Assembly: GCA_036245805.1 (NCBI GenBank)
Contig: BTRK01000003.1
Span: forward strand, 27,228,685-27,292,684
Direction of reading: 5' to 3'
DNA from: Pristionchus mayeri
Taxonomy: Eukaryota > Nematoda > Chromadorea > Rhabditida > Neodiplogasteridae
DNA length: 64,000 nucleotides
This document shows, piece after piece, positions 24,733 through 36,786 of the stretch. The translations under genes and the position numbers were made by a program. The first letter of the stretch is position 1, and the number at the start of each line of letters is the position of its first letter. The notes beneath the pieces were generated by a model. The model made no database searches. It was not told the DNA's origin and saw only the letters and a list, made by a program, of their open reading frames with translations.

Positions 24733-25219
24733 ATGAGCAAGACGCACCCTCCCGAGCTCAAGAAGTTCATGGACAAGGAGATGGAGCTCAAGCTCAACGG
24801 AAACAGAAGAATCTCCGGCGTTCTCCGCGGATTCGACCCCTTCATGAACATGGTCATTGAGGTGAGCCTTCTATTTTGCCTTCTTTCTGTTTATATTTTG
24901 CTTAATCAAATTACCTTATAAACTATAAACTAGCTCATTTCTGAAAATTGTTTTTAAACACCTTTGTCATGCGATATATTATGAATTCATGAAATTGAGA
25001 AATGAGATCCGTTACCATGGATACAGATAGCTGTATTCAAGATAGCTATCACATTGCTTATAGCGTTATCATTGTACCAACGCTTCATTTCACTTGCATT
25101 TAATGATCCCTTTGCAGGATGCCATCGAGATTCTGAAGACTGGCGAGCAGACCCGTCTCGGCATGGTCGTCATCCGCGGCAACTCGGTCGTCATCATGGA
25201 GCCCAAGGAAAGAATATGA
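24733..25219 (+). CDS. snr-7: small nuclear ribonucleoprotein SmG
   Basis: Two exons (24733-24861 and 25118-25219) encode 76 residues, the same length as human SNRPG. The Sm1 motif is in [20 protein letters not shown], followed by [10 protein letters not shown]. The Sm2 motif is [16 protein letters not shown]. SmG is one of seven Sm proteins that form the ring on U1, U2, U4 and U5 snRNAs in the nucleus and, in nematodes, on the SL RNAs used for trans-splicing. The intron interrupts the gene between the two Sm motifs in phase 0. The gene shares its upstream region with sel-9. Confidence 0.97.
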
Positions 25220-25596
25220 CACCCATGTGACTCATTCCTTTCATCCACCACTTTATGCGATCTCTGAGTCCTTCTGACCCGTCTTGGTTGTAAGGAACAT
25301 GCACAGTAATTGCTATTTATAATTTCTCCTTCTCGTTACGTTACATCACGTTCACAGTTGTTGTTCGGACACGTTTATAAACGATTTACTTTCAGTTACC
25401 AGGATATGGACAAAGTAAAAGTCAAAATCGAGTGGTTGGTGGCTAGCATTTCACTTATTTTTATGAGATCAATTAGTCTTCGAAATGGACTAGTGCATCA
25501 CGTTAACATGGCGATAGAAAGCATCTCGAACTAAGATAACCCGGTTGTAAAGATGATTAGAAGCTTATGAGGAGACAAGTGGAGTGGGTGGTTATT

Positions 25597-27600
25597 CTAC
25601 TGGGCAGGAACTTCTTGATTTCCTCCGTTAGATCGGAGAGGAGGAAGAGGATCTCGGGGAGAGTCTGGCATGTCTACCCATTTGTAGTTGTAGAGTCCAC
25701 TCGGGTCTTTAGAGAGAGACTGATCGATTTCTGGAAATGCTCAGTTTGCAATGTTATTTGTGCATGGTATCTCACTCTTGAGGGCGTAATTGAAGTCGAG
25801 AATCGTTTTGGCTGTGCCCTTCCAATCTCGATAGAAAGCAATGTAGCATCCTCGATAGATTCCATTGATCGTCTCGAGGAACGAATTGTTGATATTTGCG
25901 AGGCTGTGAATAGTGCGATAGCCATTTATAGATCAAAACAGGATGCTGTACCCATTGAGCTCTCCTGACTTGAGTTTGGAGACGATGAGTGACGTGAAGT
26001 TCAGACCCACCACAGCGAAAGGAAAGTTCTGACATTAGTGGTGCCAATCGATATAGGATCGGTTAAATATACCTGTTGACTGTCCTGTGCCAGCTGGAGT
26101 ATGGTAATGAGCTGATCATCGGGTAGCCCCCATTCCGAGACTAAGAAGTGCAGCTGCAGTAGACCCAGAATGCCCACTCCCCTCAGGTCAGTCGAGGGAT
26201 CGGTGCCTGCATGAATCAATACACTCCTACAGTACCTATCGGGTACGGTACCTTGGAAACCGACTGTCTGCCAGTGAGATCCCGTTCGTGGACAGTGCGG
26301 AGTGAGACCCGGAGTGTCTGTAATGTTCCCGTTATTTCAATGAATATGAAACTTTGTTTTTAAAAGACATAATTTGTTGAATGGACTCACTCGTGGCCGC
26401 TGCTGCAGCTTTGCGGTAGAAGTCGCAGAGTAGATGCCAGTGCTCGATAGATGCCTCGGAGAAGGGCGCTGCAAGGGATACGGTAGACAAATAGACGCAA
26501 GGTACATGGCAGTAGTGCATGACGCATTCATAACATTCTCGATGTTTATCCCCCGCATGAGCTCACACTTTGTTCTGATGCGAGAAATGAATAATAGATT
26601 GGAGCGGAAATAGAAGTTGAATGATCAAATGCTATTTTTAATGTCTATATTCTGTGTGAATTTCTCGCCAATTCTGCATAAGAGAGACTACAATGATCAA
26701 TGAACATGATCCCAATTTTTTTTGGCACAAACAGAGGTGGAATTATTCAGAAATGAAGTATTAATCTCATTGATGCAATACTTCATTTGAATGTTCTTTT
26801 CATAGCGGATACTTTATCTTTGATCTCTCACTGTTGGCCAATGCGACAAGGAGTGTCCTCTGCTCCTTCAGCCTCTCGTTCTTCACCGTCTCCACCTCTT
26901 CGCTCGTTGGTCTGCAATCGACGGTGCTGCAGAATCTGTGCTGCGCAATCGACGAGCTGCTAACGGGAGGAAGTGCGTACCTGCATACGCATCGACGGAG
27001 GAAGAAAAGGCCACTGAAGGGGTAGGAAGTGTAGGCACCCGCATCGGCATTGTCTCGCAGAAGAATCTTCTTGGCATCTTCCTGGAGATGACGTAGTGAT
27101 GATGCAAGAAGCAATATTGACTAGTGCCGACACACCTTGGCATTGTCGTAGTTCATGTCGAAGATGCGTCTCCAGAGGTCGTTCCGGAAGATCTCCTCGA
27201 CGGTGACGTCATCTGCTAATTCGATTACCCAATCTTGTAATTATTTTCCGTTTTATCGCATTAGAGAGCGTTGATAGTTAGTATGTTATTGATTCATCAA
27301 AGAAGAGTATAACATCCGGAGAGGAGGGATGATCATGAAAGCAGGCTTACTGACCATTGTGCGTCACTCCGTTGGCAGTTCCTCCCAACTTGCTGTGCTC
27401 CTCCTCCCTACTTCCACGAGGTGGACCGTCCTTGTACTTCAACTCTATCTGTAGTGCGCAGATTAGGAAACGTCGCATGTAGAAATTTCAGCAGACAGAA
27501 GAGTGGTAAACGTCGGCACACTCACATCACTCCATTCCTCGATGGCCTTTGCGTGTTCCTCTTCGAGGTTCCGATTGTCGTCCTCTGCCATACGGACCAT
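25597..27600 (-). CDS. ELMO-domain protein (ELMOD family, possible Arl2/Arf GTPase-activating protein)
   Basis: Eleven exons (27526-27600, 27355-27448, 27136-27212, 26981-27081, 26832-26935, 26391-26468, 26252-26317, 26073-26206, 25952-26028, 25776-25903, 25597-25730) close in phase to 356 codons. The ELMO domain is clear: HWQTVGFQGTDPSTDLRGVG and the downstream LGLLQLHFLV, then FPFAVVGLNFTSLIV, and near the C-terminus NGIYRGCYIAFYRDW. The DPSTDLRG loop contains the Arg known as the catalytic GAP residue in ELMOD proteins. Human ELMOD1-3 act on Arl2 and Arf GTPases. The N-terminal part is acidic and charged and is not recognised. The chosen ATG at 27600 is preceded by a splice-acceptor-like CTCAG, so a further upstream exon or trans-splicing is possible. 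Confidence 0.87.
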
Positions 27601-29484
27601 CCACACTGAGATTATCGATTAGAGTGGAACGAAGAATATGAGTGAAGGGAGAAACAAGAGGCGCGAAAAGTATGTGAAATTGAGTGGGTGGTTGAGTTCC
27701 GCTTCGAGGCTGGGAGCAGTAAAAGAGGTCTCTCCTCTTTCTCTTCCCTTGGCCCCCAGGTACTACTCAATTTTTAGTGACTCGCACCTTTCAGTCGACT
27801 GCTAGTCTATGCATGTGCGAGAAGAGAGATAGAGGTGAAGAGGGAGGAGGAAGAAGGAGATGAATGAACGGATACATCAATCAGAGTCACCATGCATCCA
27901 AGCTGTGGAATACATTCGTTCCGGGAAAATGTTCCTTTGCTCGAATGGGATAGAAATGAATGGTCTAGGCCAGTGTTCAATGTAATGAACATCGAAAGAG
28001 CTCATTAGCTCGATAAACGATCTCCTTCTGAAGGGAATGCGGAAGGAGACAGTGATCTTGCTAGAAGGGGGAAGGAATGCACTGCCAGAGAGAAGTGATT
28101 GCAATCTAGAGAGATTCAGGGAATGAATCCACCAAACAGTGGGGGAATCTACACTGACACAACACTGTTCTGTTTGTGCAGGGAGGAGTAGGTCAAGCAT
28201 TCCCTCTATCGATTAGCAGATCAAAACACTTCGTGAATGTAGCGAGTTGACAACACACGAAGGAGAGTGAATAGAGCAGGAGAGAGAGAGGGGAGGGCAA
28301 TAATTGGAAGTGAGGGAGGGTGTGAAATGAGTGGGCGAGCCTCTTCCGGGCCAGCTATCCGTGCCAGGTAGGTCATTATCGATTGACGGGTCAGGTAGTG
28401 TATCCAAGGACTTTGTCCAAATACGTGACTCATCCTCAAGAGTGGAACTCCAAAAACCTTTGAATCAAAGTAGTGAGTGGTTTCACAAGAGGTGCGTAAT
28501 ACTCACAAGTACCAAAGTGGGGATCGAGAATTGTCAAAAATATGAGAAAAGAGGGCGTGGAGATGGGTGTAGAATGGTCGTTAGTTGCCTCTCCCCCTCT
28601 TCCATCTTTGCCTCTCTCTCTCTAGTTACTATGGCGACTTCTCTGAGATTCTAGACGAAACTTGCTGCGTATATCGACATGGAAGAGTGGACAGACTAAA
28701 TGAGGACAGAATCACCAGCTCTCAGTGAATCTTCGCAGCAGCTGAGACAATAAAAGAAGAGAAGCGGAAGGAGAAGAAGAGGGCAGCGCACTCTCTCACT
28801 TTCACGCACTATCTCGCCCTGTCGAACTGAAGAGTGAGAAGGAGGAAGGAAGAGAATCTCGCCAGTTGAATCTTCGCAGACCCATTGTGACTGCATTGGA
28901 ATGAGTCAACTCTCCCCAGTCTAAGTTGTCCCTTGCAGGTCAGAGATGAGGATAGAGTGGGTGGAAGGAGGAGAGTACAGAGTGGAAGAGTCGACCCCTC
29001 AGGGGACGGACTCGTCCGGGGCATGAGAAATGAGCGTGAAATGGAAGGCATGAATTATGACGACGCGAGATGAACTGCCAGAGGGAGAAGAGAAGGGAGA
29101 ACGAAAGGAAAATTGGAATTTCAATGAGATCATTTATTTCAAGAGTGTGTTTGATGAGGGATGGCATATTAAGTATTAACAGCAAAATATTTACAATATA
29201 ATCTGCAACTAAATAATTTTTCGCATTTGATAAAATGCCGATAAAATTTAGCATACTGTAACAGTTGATTCGTCCAACCGAAAATGTATCGACATACCGA
29301 ACCGACTGAAAAAAAACGTACCAATTTATTATTTGCAAAAATTTCTAAATTAATTTATTACTTTATTATGTTTGTTATTCATTCAGTTTTATTTGCATTC
29401 ACGAAATTCGTTGTAGTTCATTCCATACTTCTTGAGATATTCATACTTCCACTTCCTCTTTTCAGTCAGTCTAGTCACTTCCGT
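27601..29484. other. 1.9 kb spacer between ELMOD and JMJD4-like genes
   Basis: No open frame here has recognisable motifs. The two genes are transcribed away from each other, so both promoters should lie here. The JMJD4-like start is preceded by CTTTTCAG ending near 29464, a possible leader acceptor. Purine-rich runs are common. Confidence 0.5.
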
Positions 29485-31844
29485 ATGGAAGTGCTTGACT
29501 CGGCTGAGTCTCGTCACTGGCTCTCGTTGTTCTTTGACTTCTGCGTCGCCAATCGGCCATTTATCCTTCCCTCGACGTCGACTGAATCGTGGAGAGCGAG
29601 AGTGGAGTGGGTCACTCACGATGGACGACCGAATGAGGAAAGACTGAGGAAGGACTTCGGTCAGTTTAATAGTTCCTTCGCTCAATTGGCTGTTACAATT
29701 TATCCTTAGTGCTCGTTGCCCTAATATTTTGTAGTTTAGGTGATCTCGATGCTCCCGTAATGACTGAGGGCTGTTGCGAGCCTGAGATAATGAGACTGGC
29801 GGAGTACATTAATTACGTGCAAGGGCCGAGGGAGGGACCACTGCGGTACCTCAAGGACTGGCACTTCCAGGAGAGGTTAGTGAGATTAAACTCTACTCCA
29901 ATTTGCTCAAATTTAGGTACTTTCTGACTTTATCTCTTACTGACTGTGCTTCTCTTTCAAAGATTCAATCAATTTTTTTTCACCAACGTAGTTAGAAATT
30001 CAAATTTAAACTGTTTTTTTTTCAGTGCTGGATGCGAGCACTACGCACCGCCACTGTGTCTCGCTCCCGATTGGGTGAATTGTGAGGAATGGACGAGTAC
30101 GGTAGATTCACCCTTCGACGGATCAGATTATCGATTCGTCTACTATGGAGTGAAGGGGACGTGGTGAGACAGTGTTTGCTCTTTCATTCTGTTCAGAAAA
30201 TAGCAGTAGTATGTTATGGTTGGAATATTCCTTCTTATCCTCTCTCTGCATTGAGGACTCCCTTCCATTCGGATGTCCTCTCTTCTCACTCGTGGTCAGC
30301 CAATATCTGCGGTCGCAAGTTGTGGTACTTCGTGCCACGAGGAGAGGAACGACGGTTCATGCACAATGGTCAGTGATAGGAGTAGCCAATATCTATGTCA
30401 TTCTACTTATACAATCATATTTCCACAAATGAGAGCTAAAACAAATTCGGTCTTAAAATTAGAAGAGGATTTGTAATTTGCTTTATTCATTAAAAGAGTC
30501 CTACTTGCTATTCGCAATTACAAATTGACCATTCTATATTTTGCCATGTTGTAATACACTATTTTTGCGTTTAAATTCGTATTTCCTTGCAGGGAATCTC
30601 GTGAATGATTTGCGAGAGAAGCCAGAGAAGTTCGAGGAAGCAGGCGGATTCACTCTCTATCAGGTACCATTCCATCCAGATGTTCGCACCTCTAATTCCA
30701 ATTTAGATGTCAAGATATCGAGATACAGTTTTCCAAAAATTTAGTTATTTTATTATGGTTATTAATGCGGGTAATATAAATATAACCTAAAATGGGGCTA
30801 TTTATCAATCTATCTTCGAGGGTTCTAAAAGCTCTCAATTGTTCGAATTCCTTTTTTTTGTTTAAAATAGTCAATGCTCAATTTCTCTTGAGGAATCGGG
30901 CGAGATCGTCTTCGTGCCCTCCAATTGGCATCATCAAGTTCACAATCTGGTCAGTGTATCCTTAGTTGAAGGATACAGTAGTTCACAAGATTTCAGTTAT
31001 GATATCGATTGAACAGTTCTTGTCAGGAGGACACGATCTCCATCAATCACAACTCTATCAACTCCTCTAACGTGAGTCTCGTCGCTGACTTCCTTCTGGC
31101 ACGCCGAGAGGACGTGAGGAGGGAGATCGCTGACGTCAGAGGAATCTTCACGGAGCACGAGTGGAATGAGCAGGCGAGGGTACGGTAGAAGGGAGGAGAT
31201 AGTGATCGGCTATTAATTTTTTAAAGCTGCTCCTCAAAGCGGATGCTCGTCTCGACGTGGATGGATTGCTGAAATTGTGCAGGTAGGAAGGCTACCGCCG
31301 AGATTACGGTAATCAAAAATCGATATCCGGATTGGACTAATTCGGGGAAATGCGTAAGGATAGTAATTCGAAGCCAATCTTCATATGAAAAGTAACGTCA
31401 TGTAAATATCGCTCTGGCAGACTGGTGGTCACTTCGAGGATGAACCGAGGGAGGGACTGCTACGTGTGCTGGAGGCATCTTGATGTGGCTCAGTGCATAA
31501 TGGGGTATGCCACTCAATATTAGAGAGTCGAATAGTTCGCATTTTAAATTTTCCTTTTTATGATCGTTTTTACCGATATTTCTAGCACTTGATGGCTAAA
31601 AATGCGACGACTGTTCACAAATAATTTATATGTGTGCGACTATTTAGTCCAATGATTCTCTAAATTCTACATCGAAAGAGTGCTATGAAATTCAGGCGGA
31701 TCTGTTCCGTACTATGACCTTTGCAGCACTTGCCGACCACTCCCGTGTGACTGTACGTCATCGAAGTGCTTCAATTGTGAGCGTCTAATTGAGGAGTACG
31801 AGATTACCGTAGCAGCACTCACCATAGCTCGAATTGAAAAGTGA
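29485..31844 (+). CDS. JMJD4: JmjC-domain hydroxylase, JMJD4 type
   Basis: Exons: 29485-29659, 29740-29875, 30026-30163, 30256-30368, 30593-30663, 30893-30949, 31027-31179, 31227-31282, 31421-about 31500, 31696-31844; about 373 residues. The start region contains NRPFIL and WVTHDGRPNEERL. The JmjC core has the iron ligands His and Asp in TPFHSDV, then SWSANICGRKLWYFVPRG, and the distal His in FVPSNWHHQVHNL, followed by EDTISINHN. Human JMJD4 is a 2-oxoglutarate/Fe(II) lysyl hydroxylase of the translation release factor eRF1. The C-terminal exons hold an unusual cysteine-rich tail (CYVCWRH, then LCSTC, CDC, KCFNC). The last splice junction is not phase-closed with a GT donor at 31505. Downstream, the gene converges on the methyltransferase gene. 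Confidence 0.9.
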
Positions 31845-31875
31845 GTTTATTCTCAATAATAATTACAATATTTAT

Positions 31876-32957
31876 CTATTCCCGTTGCATTTTGTACACG
31901 TATACGTCGGTTTCCCTGTCGTAGAGTAGCCTGTTGACTCGAAACCCTCGTGCAGCCAGATTACGGTAGAACTTGCGGTCCTGAGCAGAACGTGAAATTT
32001 AAATTTGGATATTTTCCCCCACCTTCGGGTACCGTATCCGACTGGCGAAGTAGATTATGGTATCGGGCGTGGCGAGAACCTCGAGTGTGTTGATGAGGAG
32101 CTCGAATGCTTCTTCTACAATCGAAAGACTTTGAGGGTTGTGAAAATGGCGAACCTTTGTAGACAAGATCGGCTCCGAGAATGAGGTCGAAGTGTGAAGA
32201 AGAGATGGAGGAGGAGGAGGGAGACGCCCAGTCCAATTCCACTGTCTGTCAGTTCATACATCATTCCATTGATATAGTTAGATAAGCCATAATGACATCG
32301 TTAGTATTTGCACGCTAAGTAGTAAATGGCACACGCATAAAAATAGTGAATATATATCTACAGTATACCTCAACAATAGCTCGATTAGCCCGAATATTCC
32401 TGTTGAGGAGAGGGAGACCGAGGGGCTGCTCACTGGCTACGATTCGAGAGGGAGAAGAGAGGAGGGAGAGGGCGATCGAGGGAAGGCCAAGACCCGATCC
32501 CAACTCGAGCACTGACTATAGAGAGTATCGATTGATAGATTATTGTAGTTTATAGGGATACTGTCTTAGTATATTGAATATCAAAATAGGTACTTTTCCA
32601 TTGAGATCCACCGCTGATTCAGGCTTGAGTAGGAAGTCCACCAGGACAGTCGCCTGCAATTGTTTCGTTGTTGTTGTCTTTTGTTTTCCGTTTGTTACAA
32701 TTGTCTAAGTTAGTTTACAATAGATCTACCGTACTCACCGAATCCCACAGTACTCCTGCGACACCGTACTCGTCCCAGCTCTGCTCGAGTATTACGGTAG
32801 CCTGAGGGTCATTGCCCACCGTAACCTTTCGGGTGGTCTCGCGGAAGCGAGCGAGCGGAGCCGTGTCCGTAGTGTAGAGTACGAGGGCGGAAGAAGGTAC
32901 TGTAGCCATAGAGGTATCGATCGATGGGAGAATGAATGCGATTGTTAAGAGATCCAT
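31876..32957 (-). CDS. METTL21-family protein-lysine methyltransferase
   Basis: Six exons (32739-32957, 32594-32653, 32369-32515, 32155-32245, 32023-32114, 31876-31980) close to 238 codons. The family pattern is complete: EQSWDEYGVAGVLWDS, SAM-binding motif I VLELGSGLGLPSI, the acidic post-I region ASEQPL, and the family signature HFDLILGADLVYK. Near the C-terminus come YFASRIRYPKDRKFY and a final DVYVYK strand. METTL21 enzymes methylate lysines of chaperones and translation factors (HSPA, VCP, eEF1A). Which substrate applies cannot be told here. A second Met at residue 17 (MATVPSS) is an equally likely start. A CAG acceptor lies seven bases before the first ATG, suggesting trans-splicing. 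Confidence 0.9.
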
Positions 32958-33074
32958 GACATTGCTGAATAAACGTGTTATTTGACAAAGTATGCGATTT
33001 GAAGAAATGTGTCTCGAGACGCTAATAATATATTATAAAATTTGTAAAGAAAAATGAAAATAATGTAATTAGAA

Positions 33075-34180
33075 ATGCCGCCAGCAACGGCGATGAACGA
33101 CACGCAACTCGAAGGTGAGTTCAACGTTTGAATAGCCCTTGTACAGTATGAGTTGCCAGTGTATCAGTGGGGCGCGCCCGAGGTTGGTGGGTCAGATCTA
33201 TGGCAGGATCGGATATTCGAAGTCGGATACTTCATAGGGATAACTGTAGACGACTTCGCATTGTCATTCCTATTGAATGGTATCTCAGTGCTCTGGGATG
33301 CGATTTCGAGTGCGCGACGATTGTCGGCCGACTGCTCGATCGATCTGAAGATGGCGGCTACAGTATCCTCGCTCATGGCGAGTGCACACAAGAGTGGACG
33401 AGTGGACGGAGTGGAGAAGAGCAAGGAAATCAATAATGAGGTACCGTATACCTCGGGAACGATAAATTCATTTTTTGTTGCTATAATTTGAATTCCTCAA
33501 TATTTGTACACATATATTGCCATCAGATTTTGTTATCGTTGTGAAATGAGAAGAAGATTTGAAAAAGAGTATTTCTAGAGTAACTATGAAATGTATTATT
33601 GTAGCTGCGCCTTCGATTGTTGTCTTTCCTCAAGGAGAAATTGAAAGGAACGAAGAAGGAAATGGAGAAACCTGAAGGAAAGGTATCGTACAATGCGAAT
33701 ATTCATTGGCCATCTGCCCCAGTTTTTGCTATTTTTCCTCACCATCCTAGATAAAATACCCCTTTGATCTTACGCGGAATTCATTAATGAATACTAATTA
33801 ATGGAATTCTCTTCGCAGGTGACAGTAATCGTGGGGAACGAGCACGTGAAACGATCACTGCACGTGATGACGTTGATTACGATGGACGGAGAAAGGATCG
33901 AGGCCAGTCTCAAGGAGTTCGGAAGGTGAGTACTCTGTGTGATTTTTCATCGAGATGAGGCAGAGGCAAATGAATAGGATACCAAAGTGGGAATGATCGC
34001 GTTGATGACTATTGTGAAAAAAATAAGTATCGCCTTTAAAAATAGTTAGATAAGTGTATGAATAACTTTTATACAATCTTTGTGCTATAAAAGGCGCTTC
34101 TATCCAATAGATTCATTTTGTTCAGACTTCGCTTCGAGCTAGCCCGCGCACTCAAGGCGAGCGACGAATACAACATGTGA
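33075..34180 (+). CDS. unrecognised small protein of about 194 residues
   Basis: Exons 33075-33114, about 33136-33440, 33605-33682, 33819-33925 and 34126-34180 give one continuous frame ending SDEYNM. The last three junctions have good GT/AG sites and consistent phase. The first needs an implausibly short 21 nt intron, so the 5' end is uncertain. The middle is hydrophobic and acidic (FEVGYFIGITVDDFALSFLL), then Ala/Ser-rich, then basic (LKEKLKGTKKEMEKPEGK). The C-terminal segment VTVIVGNEHVKRSLHVMTLI...SLKEFGRLRFELA has the alternating strand-then-helix look of a COMM domain, but that resemblance is weak and I do not assign it. Confidence 0.5.
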
Positions 34181-34574
34181 TTTTTAAAATTGTAATATTT
34201 GTACATTTGTATGATGACGGTTGCCATTCTTCGAAATATTTATGAAATGCTTCTTGTAATTCGCTACTGAATAAAATTTAAATGATTGCTATCATGTTCA
34301 CATTCCACAATGAATATCTGACATAAGGACAGAACAACGGTGTAGAATGTAACACATGATACAGATCCGACTTCACCTGAGTGATTACTGCGTGTTTGTT
34401 GAAACATTTATAACAGTAAATTACAATTTTCGGATCATTAATTCGAGATTTTGAATCAGACTCGATAGCATTTTTCGCGATCCCCTACTATATTTCCATA
34501 GGATGCATCTCGTTGGAACTTCGTGCTGCGAATGCTTTTCTTCCTGATATAAATGCTTTTTGTAAAGTTGCCAT
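34181..34574. other. convergent 3' spacer
   Basis: A+T-rich sequence between the 3' ends of the plus-strand unknown gene and the first Srsx receptor. AATAAA occurs at about 34270, on the plus strand, a plausible polyadenylation signal for the upstream gene. Nothing else is recognised. Confidence 0.45.
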
Positions 34575-36226
34575 TCAAACTTCCTCGAACTTGAGATCAT
34601 CAGTTGAAGATGTCCCGAATTGCTCTTCGTCTAGTTTGACTCCTAAAATATGTATTACTTAATTCATATGCGAATTTTCTCACCACAACATCCAAACAAT
34701 TGCACGATCTGGCTCCAGAAGATCCGTCGATATTCACTCGAACGAGCGAAACAAACGTAGAATGTTGAAGAATAGCAGGTGAGTGCAGAGAAAGCCTGCA
34801 CTCTTTTCGTTTTCATCTTAGACGATGGCTGAAGGGACATCATCATTCTTACCATGTACGCTTGTGCCTTCTCGATAATATCTTTCGACGATTCTGCGTA
34901 TTCCAGAAAGTTCATAAGAAATATAAAAATGAATCTGAATATTCAATCTAAAAGTTATTAGCATAATCAAGCATCTTCTCACCGCTCGAAAAGAAATACT
35001 ATTATGAGCACTGAAAGGCTTTTCATTGCTTTTCGTTCGATGTGACTGTTGTCGACATGAAAGTTAGACATCTAAAGATAAATAATTTCAACATTTTTTT
35101 CAATCAAATTCGTCTGATTTCTTCAAGAGAGAATTCTGCCTTGTTGTATTCAATTTCCAATTGCACTCACACTGTTTTGCCTGTACTTGCAGTAGATAAT
35201 TGTGAATGCTGAAGCATACGTGACGACTGTTATCGCGTTGAAGACGAGTCCGAGACCAAACCTGGCCTTGATCGTTTTACTGTTTATTAGAAGAAGCAGA
35301 TGTTAACCATCTCCTCTTGCACTCACCACACTTTCCTCACTTGGAATGGAAGACTGGATGGGGGCTGACACAATTTGATCTCTTCCGTGTCGGCTGAGAC
35401 GAGTCTAGCAACAAACATCGGTGACAGAGATCTCGATAGAGTCAGAAAGTGCATTAGGAACCAGGAGTGCAACAACACCTACGTCACTTATGTGGTGATG
35501 ACAAATTCCTATTAGACTACAGCTCAACAGAACAGACTCAAAGAATATTCAAAAGGTCGATTGCGAATGGAAAACAACAAAGTTGGAAAATAATGTTGGA
35601 AATTAGTGAGTTCATTGTACCCGATGATAAGAACAGTCGCTCCGTAGATAATCCCCGGAAGGACGAGCGAAGTGAGATAAGGGGTTCTCCGCCATGAACG
35701 GTGCCTAACAATCTTTAGTTTTTTGTTTTTTTAAAAATGTTTTTGGTTGAATTTCCTATTCAGTTTGATGAAACGGAATATCACCTCAAAGGGGCAGAGA
35801 TAGATATGAGTACATCTGTTGATATGGAAGCCACCAGAGCCATTTGTACACAGAAGGAGAAGATGTAGGGAGAGATTAGGACAAAACAATTTTTCCTGCA
35901 AACATAGACATGATTTCATTTCGACAGTAGAAAAATAATATATGTAAATAACATCACCGTATGATGTGTTGCTCAAATACTCCGTAAACAGTTGCGACGA
36001 GTTCGAAGAACAAAAAGATCGATTGGAATGCAACAAGCAAAGTGAGCAAAATCCCTAAAGAAATCAGATTGCATACGCCGAATAGAAACTACTCACCATA
36101 TTTCGTCCTAAGCGCCTTCAATCGATAATGCGCGTAGATCACATTGATATTTCCAAAGAGGCCGAATATGTTAAAGATGACGACTCCGATCCAGATTATG
36201 AATCGATCAGAATCAGTGATTGTCAT
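34575..36226 (-). CDS. Srsx-type chemosensory GPCR, copy A
   Basis: Ten exons (36097-36226, 35958-36054, 35785-35895, 35621-35704, 35327-35404, 35171-35261, 34983-35071, 34853-34934, 34684-34795, 34575-34642) close to 314 codons. TM1 contains NIFGLFGNINVIYAHYRLK and TM2 GILLTLLVAFQS. TM3 ends with SISTDVLISISAPLR, the family's equivalent of the DRY region. The extracellular loop has CQPPSSLPF. TM7 has ALTCYSSTFYVCFARSSEYR, and the tail ends STDDLKFEEV. This is the 7TM_GPCR_Srsx pattern of nematode chemoreceptors, expected on sensory cilia. Copies B and C follow in tandem on the same strand with almost the same exon lengths, so they arose by duplication. Confidence 0.88.
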
Positions 36227-36593
36227 ATTTAGGGACTCTTTTCAGGAACAGGAATAGGCTGCAAAGTGGACAGAGATGAGCAACGACGACTTCCGAGCGT
36301 GTTTATATTCCTCCTCTCTGCATCTTCTTTTGAGAGTGCGCAGATGTTATCGTGAATTCGGCCTACGATCGGAACACAAGTCAGTGACGAAGGATCCGTG
36401 CACACTTCCCTTCTTCCACTATGGGCACATGTGAAAAAATAGGACTCATGGTCATTTATTGCGATTTATACCTATTCCGACGAATATCTTTGAAATTAGT
36501 TGGGTCGAAAGTTCGATGGATCTTCTTCAGCATTCTTTCCGCACGTTGAAGTTGTTTGACTTTTTGTATGATGGTTGCTTTGTTTTCTAAATG

Positions 36594-36685
36594 TTAACAT
36601 CTTGGCTGCAAAAAAGTAGATCTCAAAAAGGCGGACCGCATATGCACTGAGGAGAGTCCGAATCGATCCTCATCCATTCTCAAAC
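36594..36685 (-). pseudogene. relic last exon of Srsx copy B, beyond the premature stop
   Basis: On the minus strand, acceptor CTCTTCAG is followed by a frame beginning LRMDEDRFGLSS and closing at a TAA at 36594-36596. It aligns with the last exons of copy A (VKLDEEQFGTSS) and copy C (VKLNDKRFAAS). The preceding donor GTGCGT after a TGTTGCG end is also still present, in the matching phase. The tail exon therefore remains readable although the nonsense codon at 36787-36789 now lies upstream of it. Confidence 0.75.
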
Positions 36686-36786
36686 CTGAAGAGGAAAAAA
36701 TGAGAATTAATCTCCTTTGCGTCAAGAACAGCAGTTTTTCGCAGATCAAAAGTTCACGCACCGCAACAACTCATTATTGCAGCAAT

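Noticed and set aside
33164..33433. Minus-strand 89-codon frame opposite the small unknown gene
   Set aside because: Three frames are open here, but only the plus frame used joins the downstream exons in phase.
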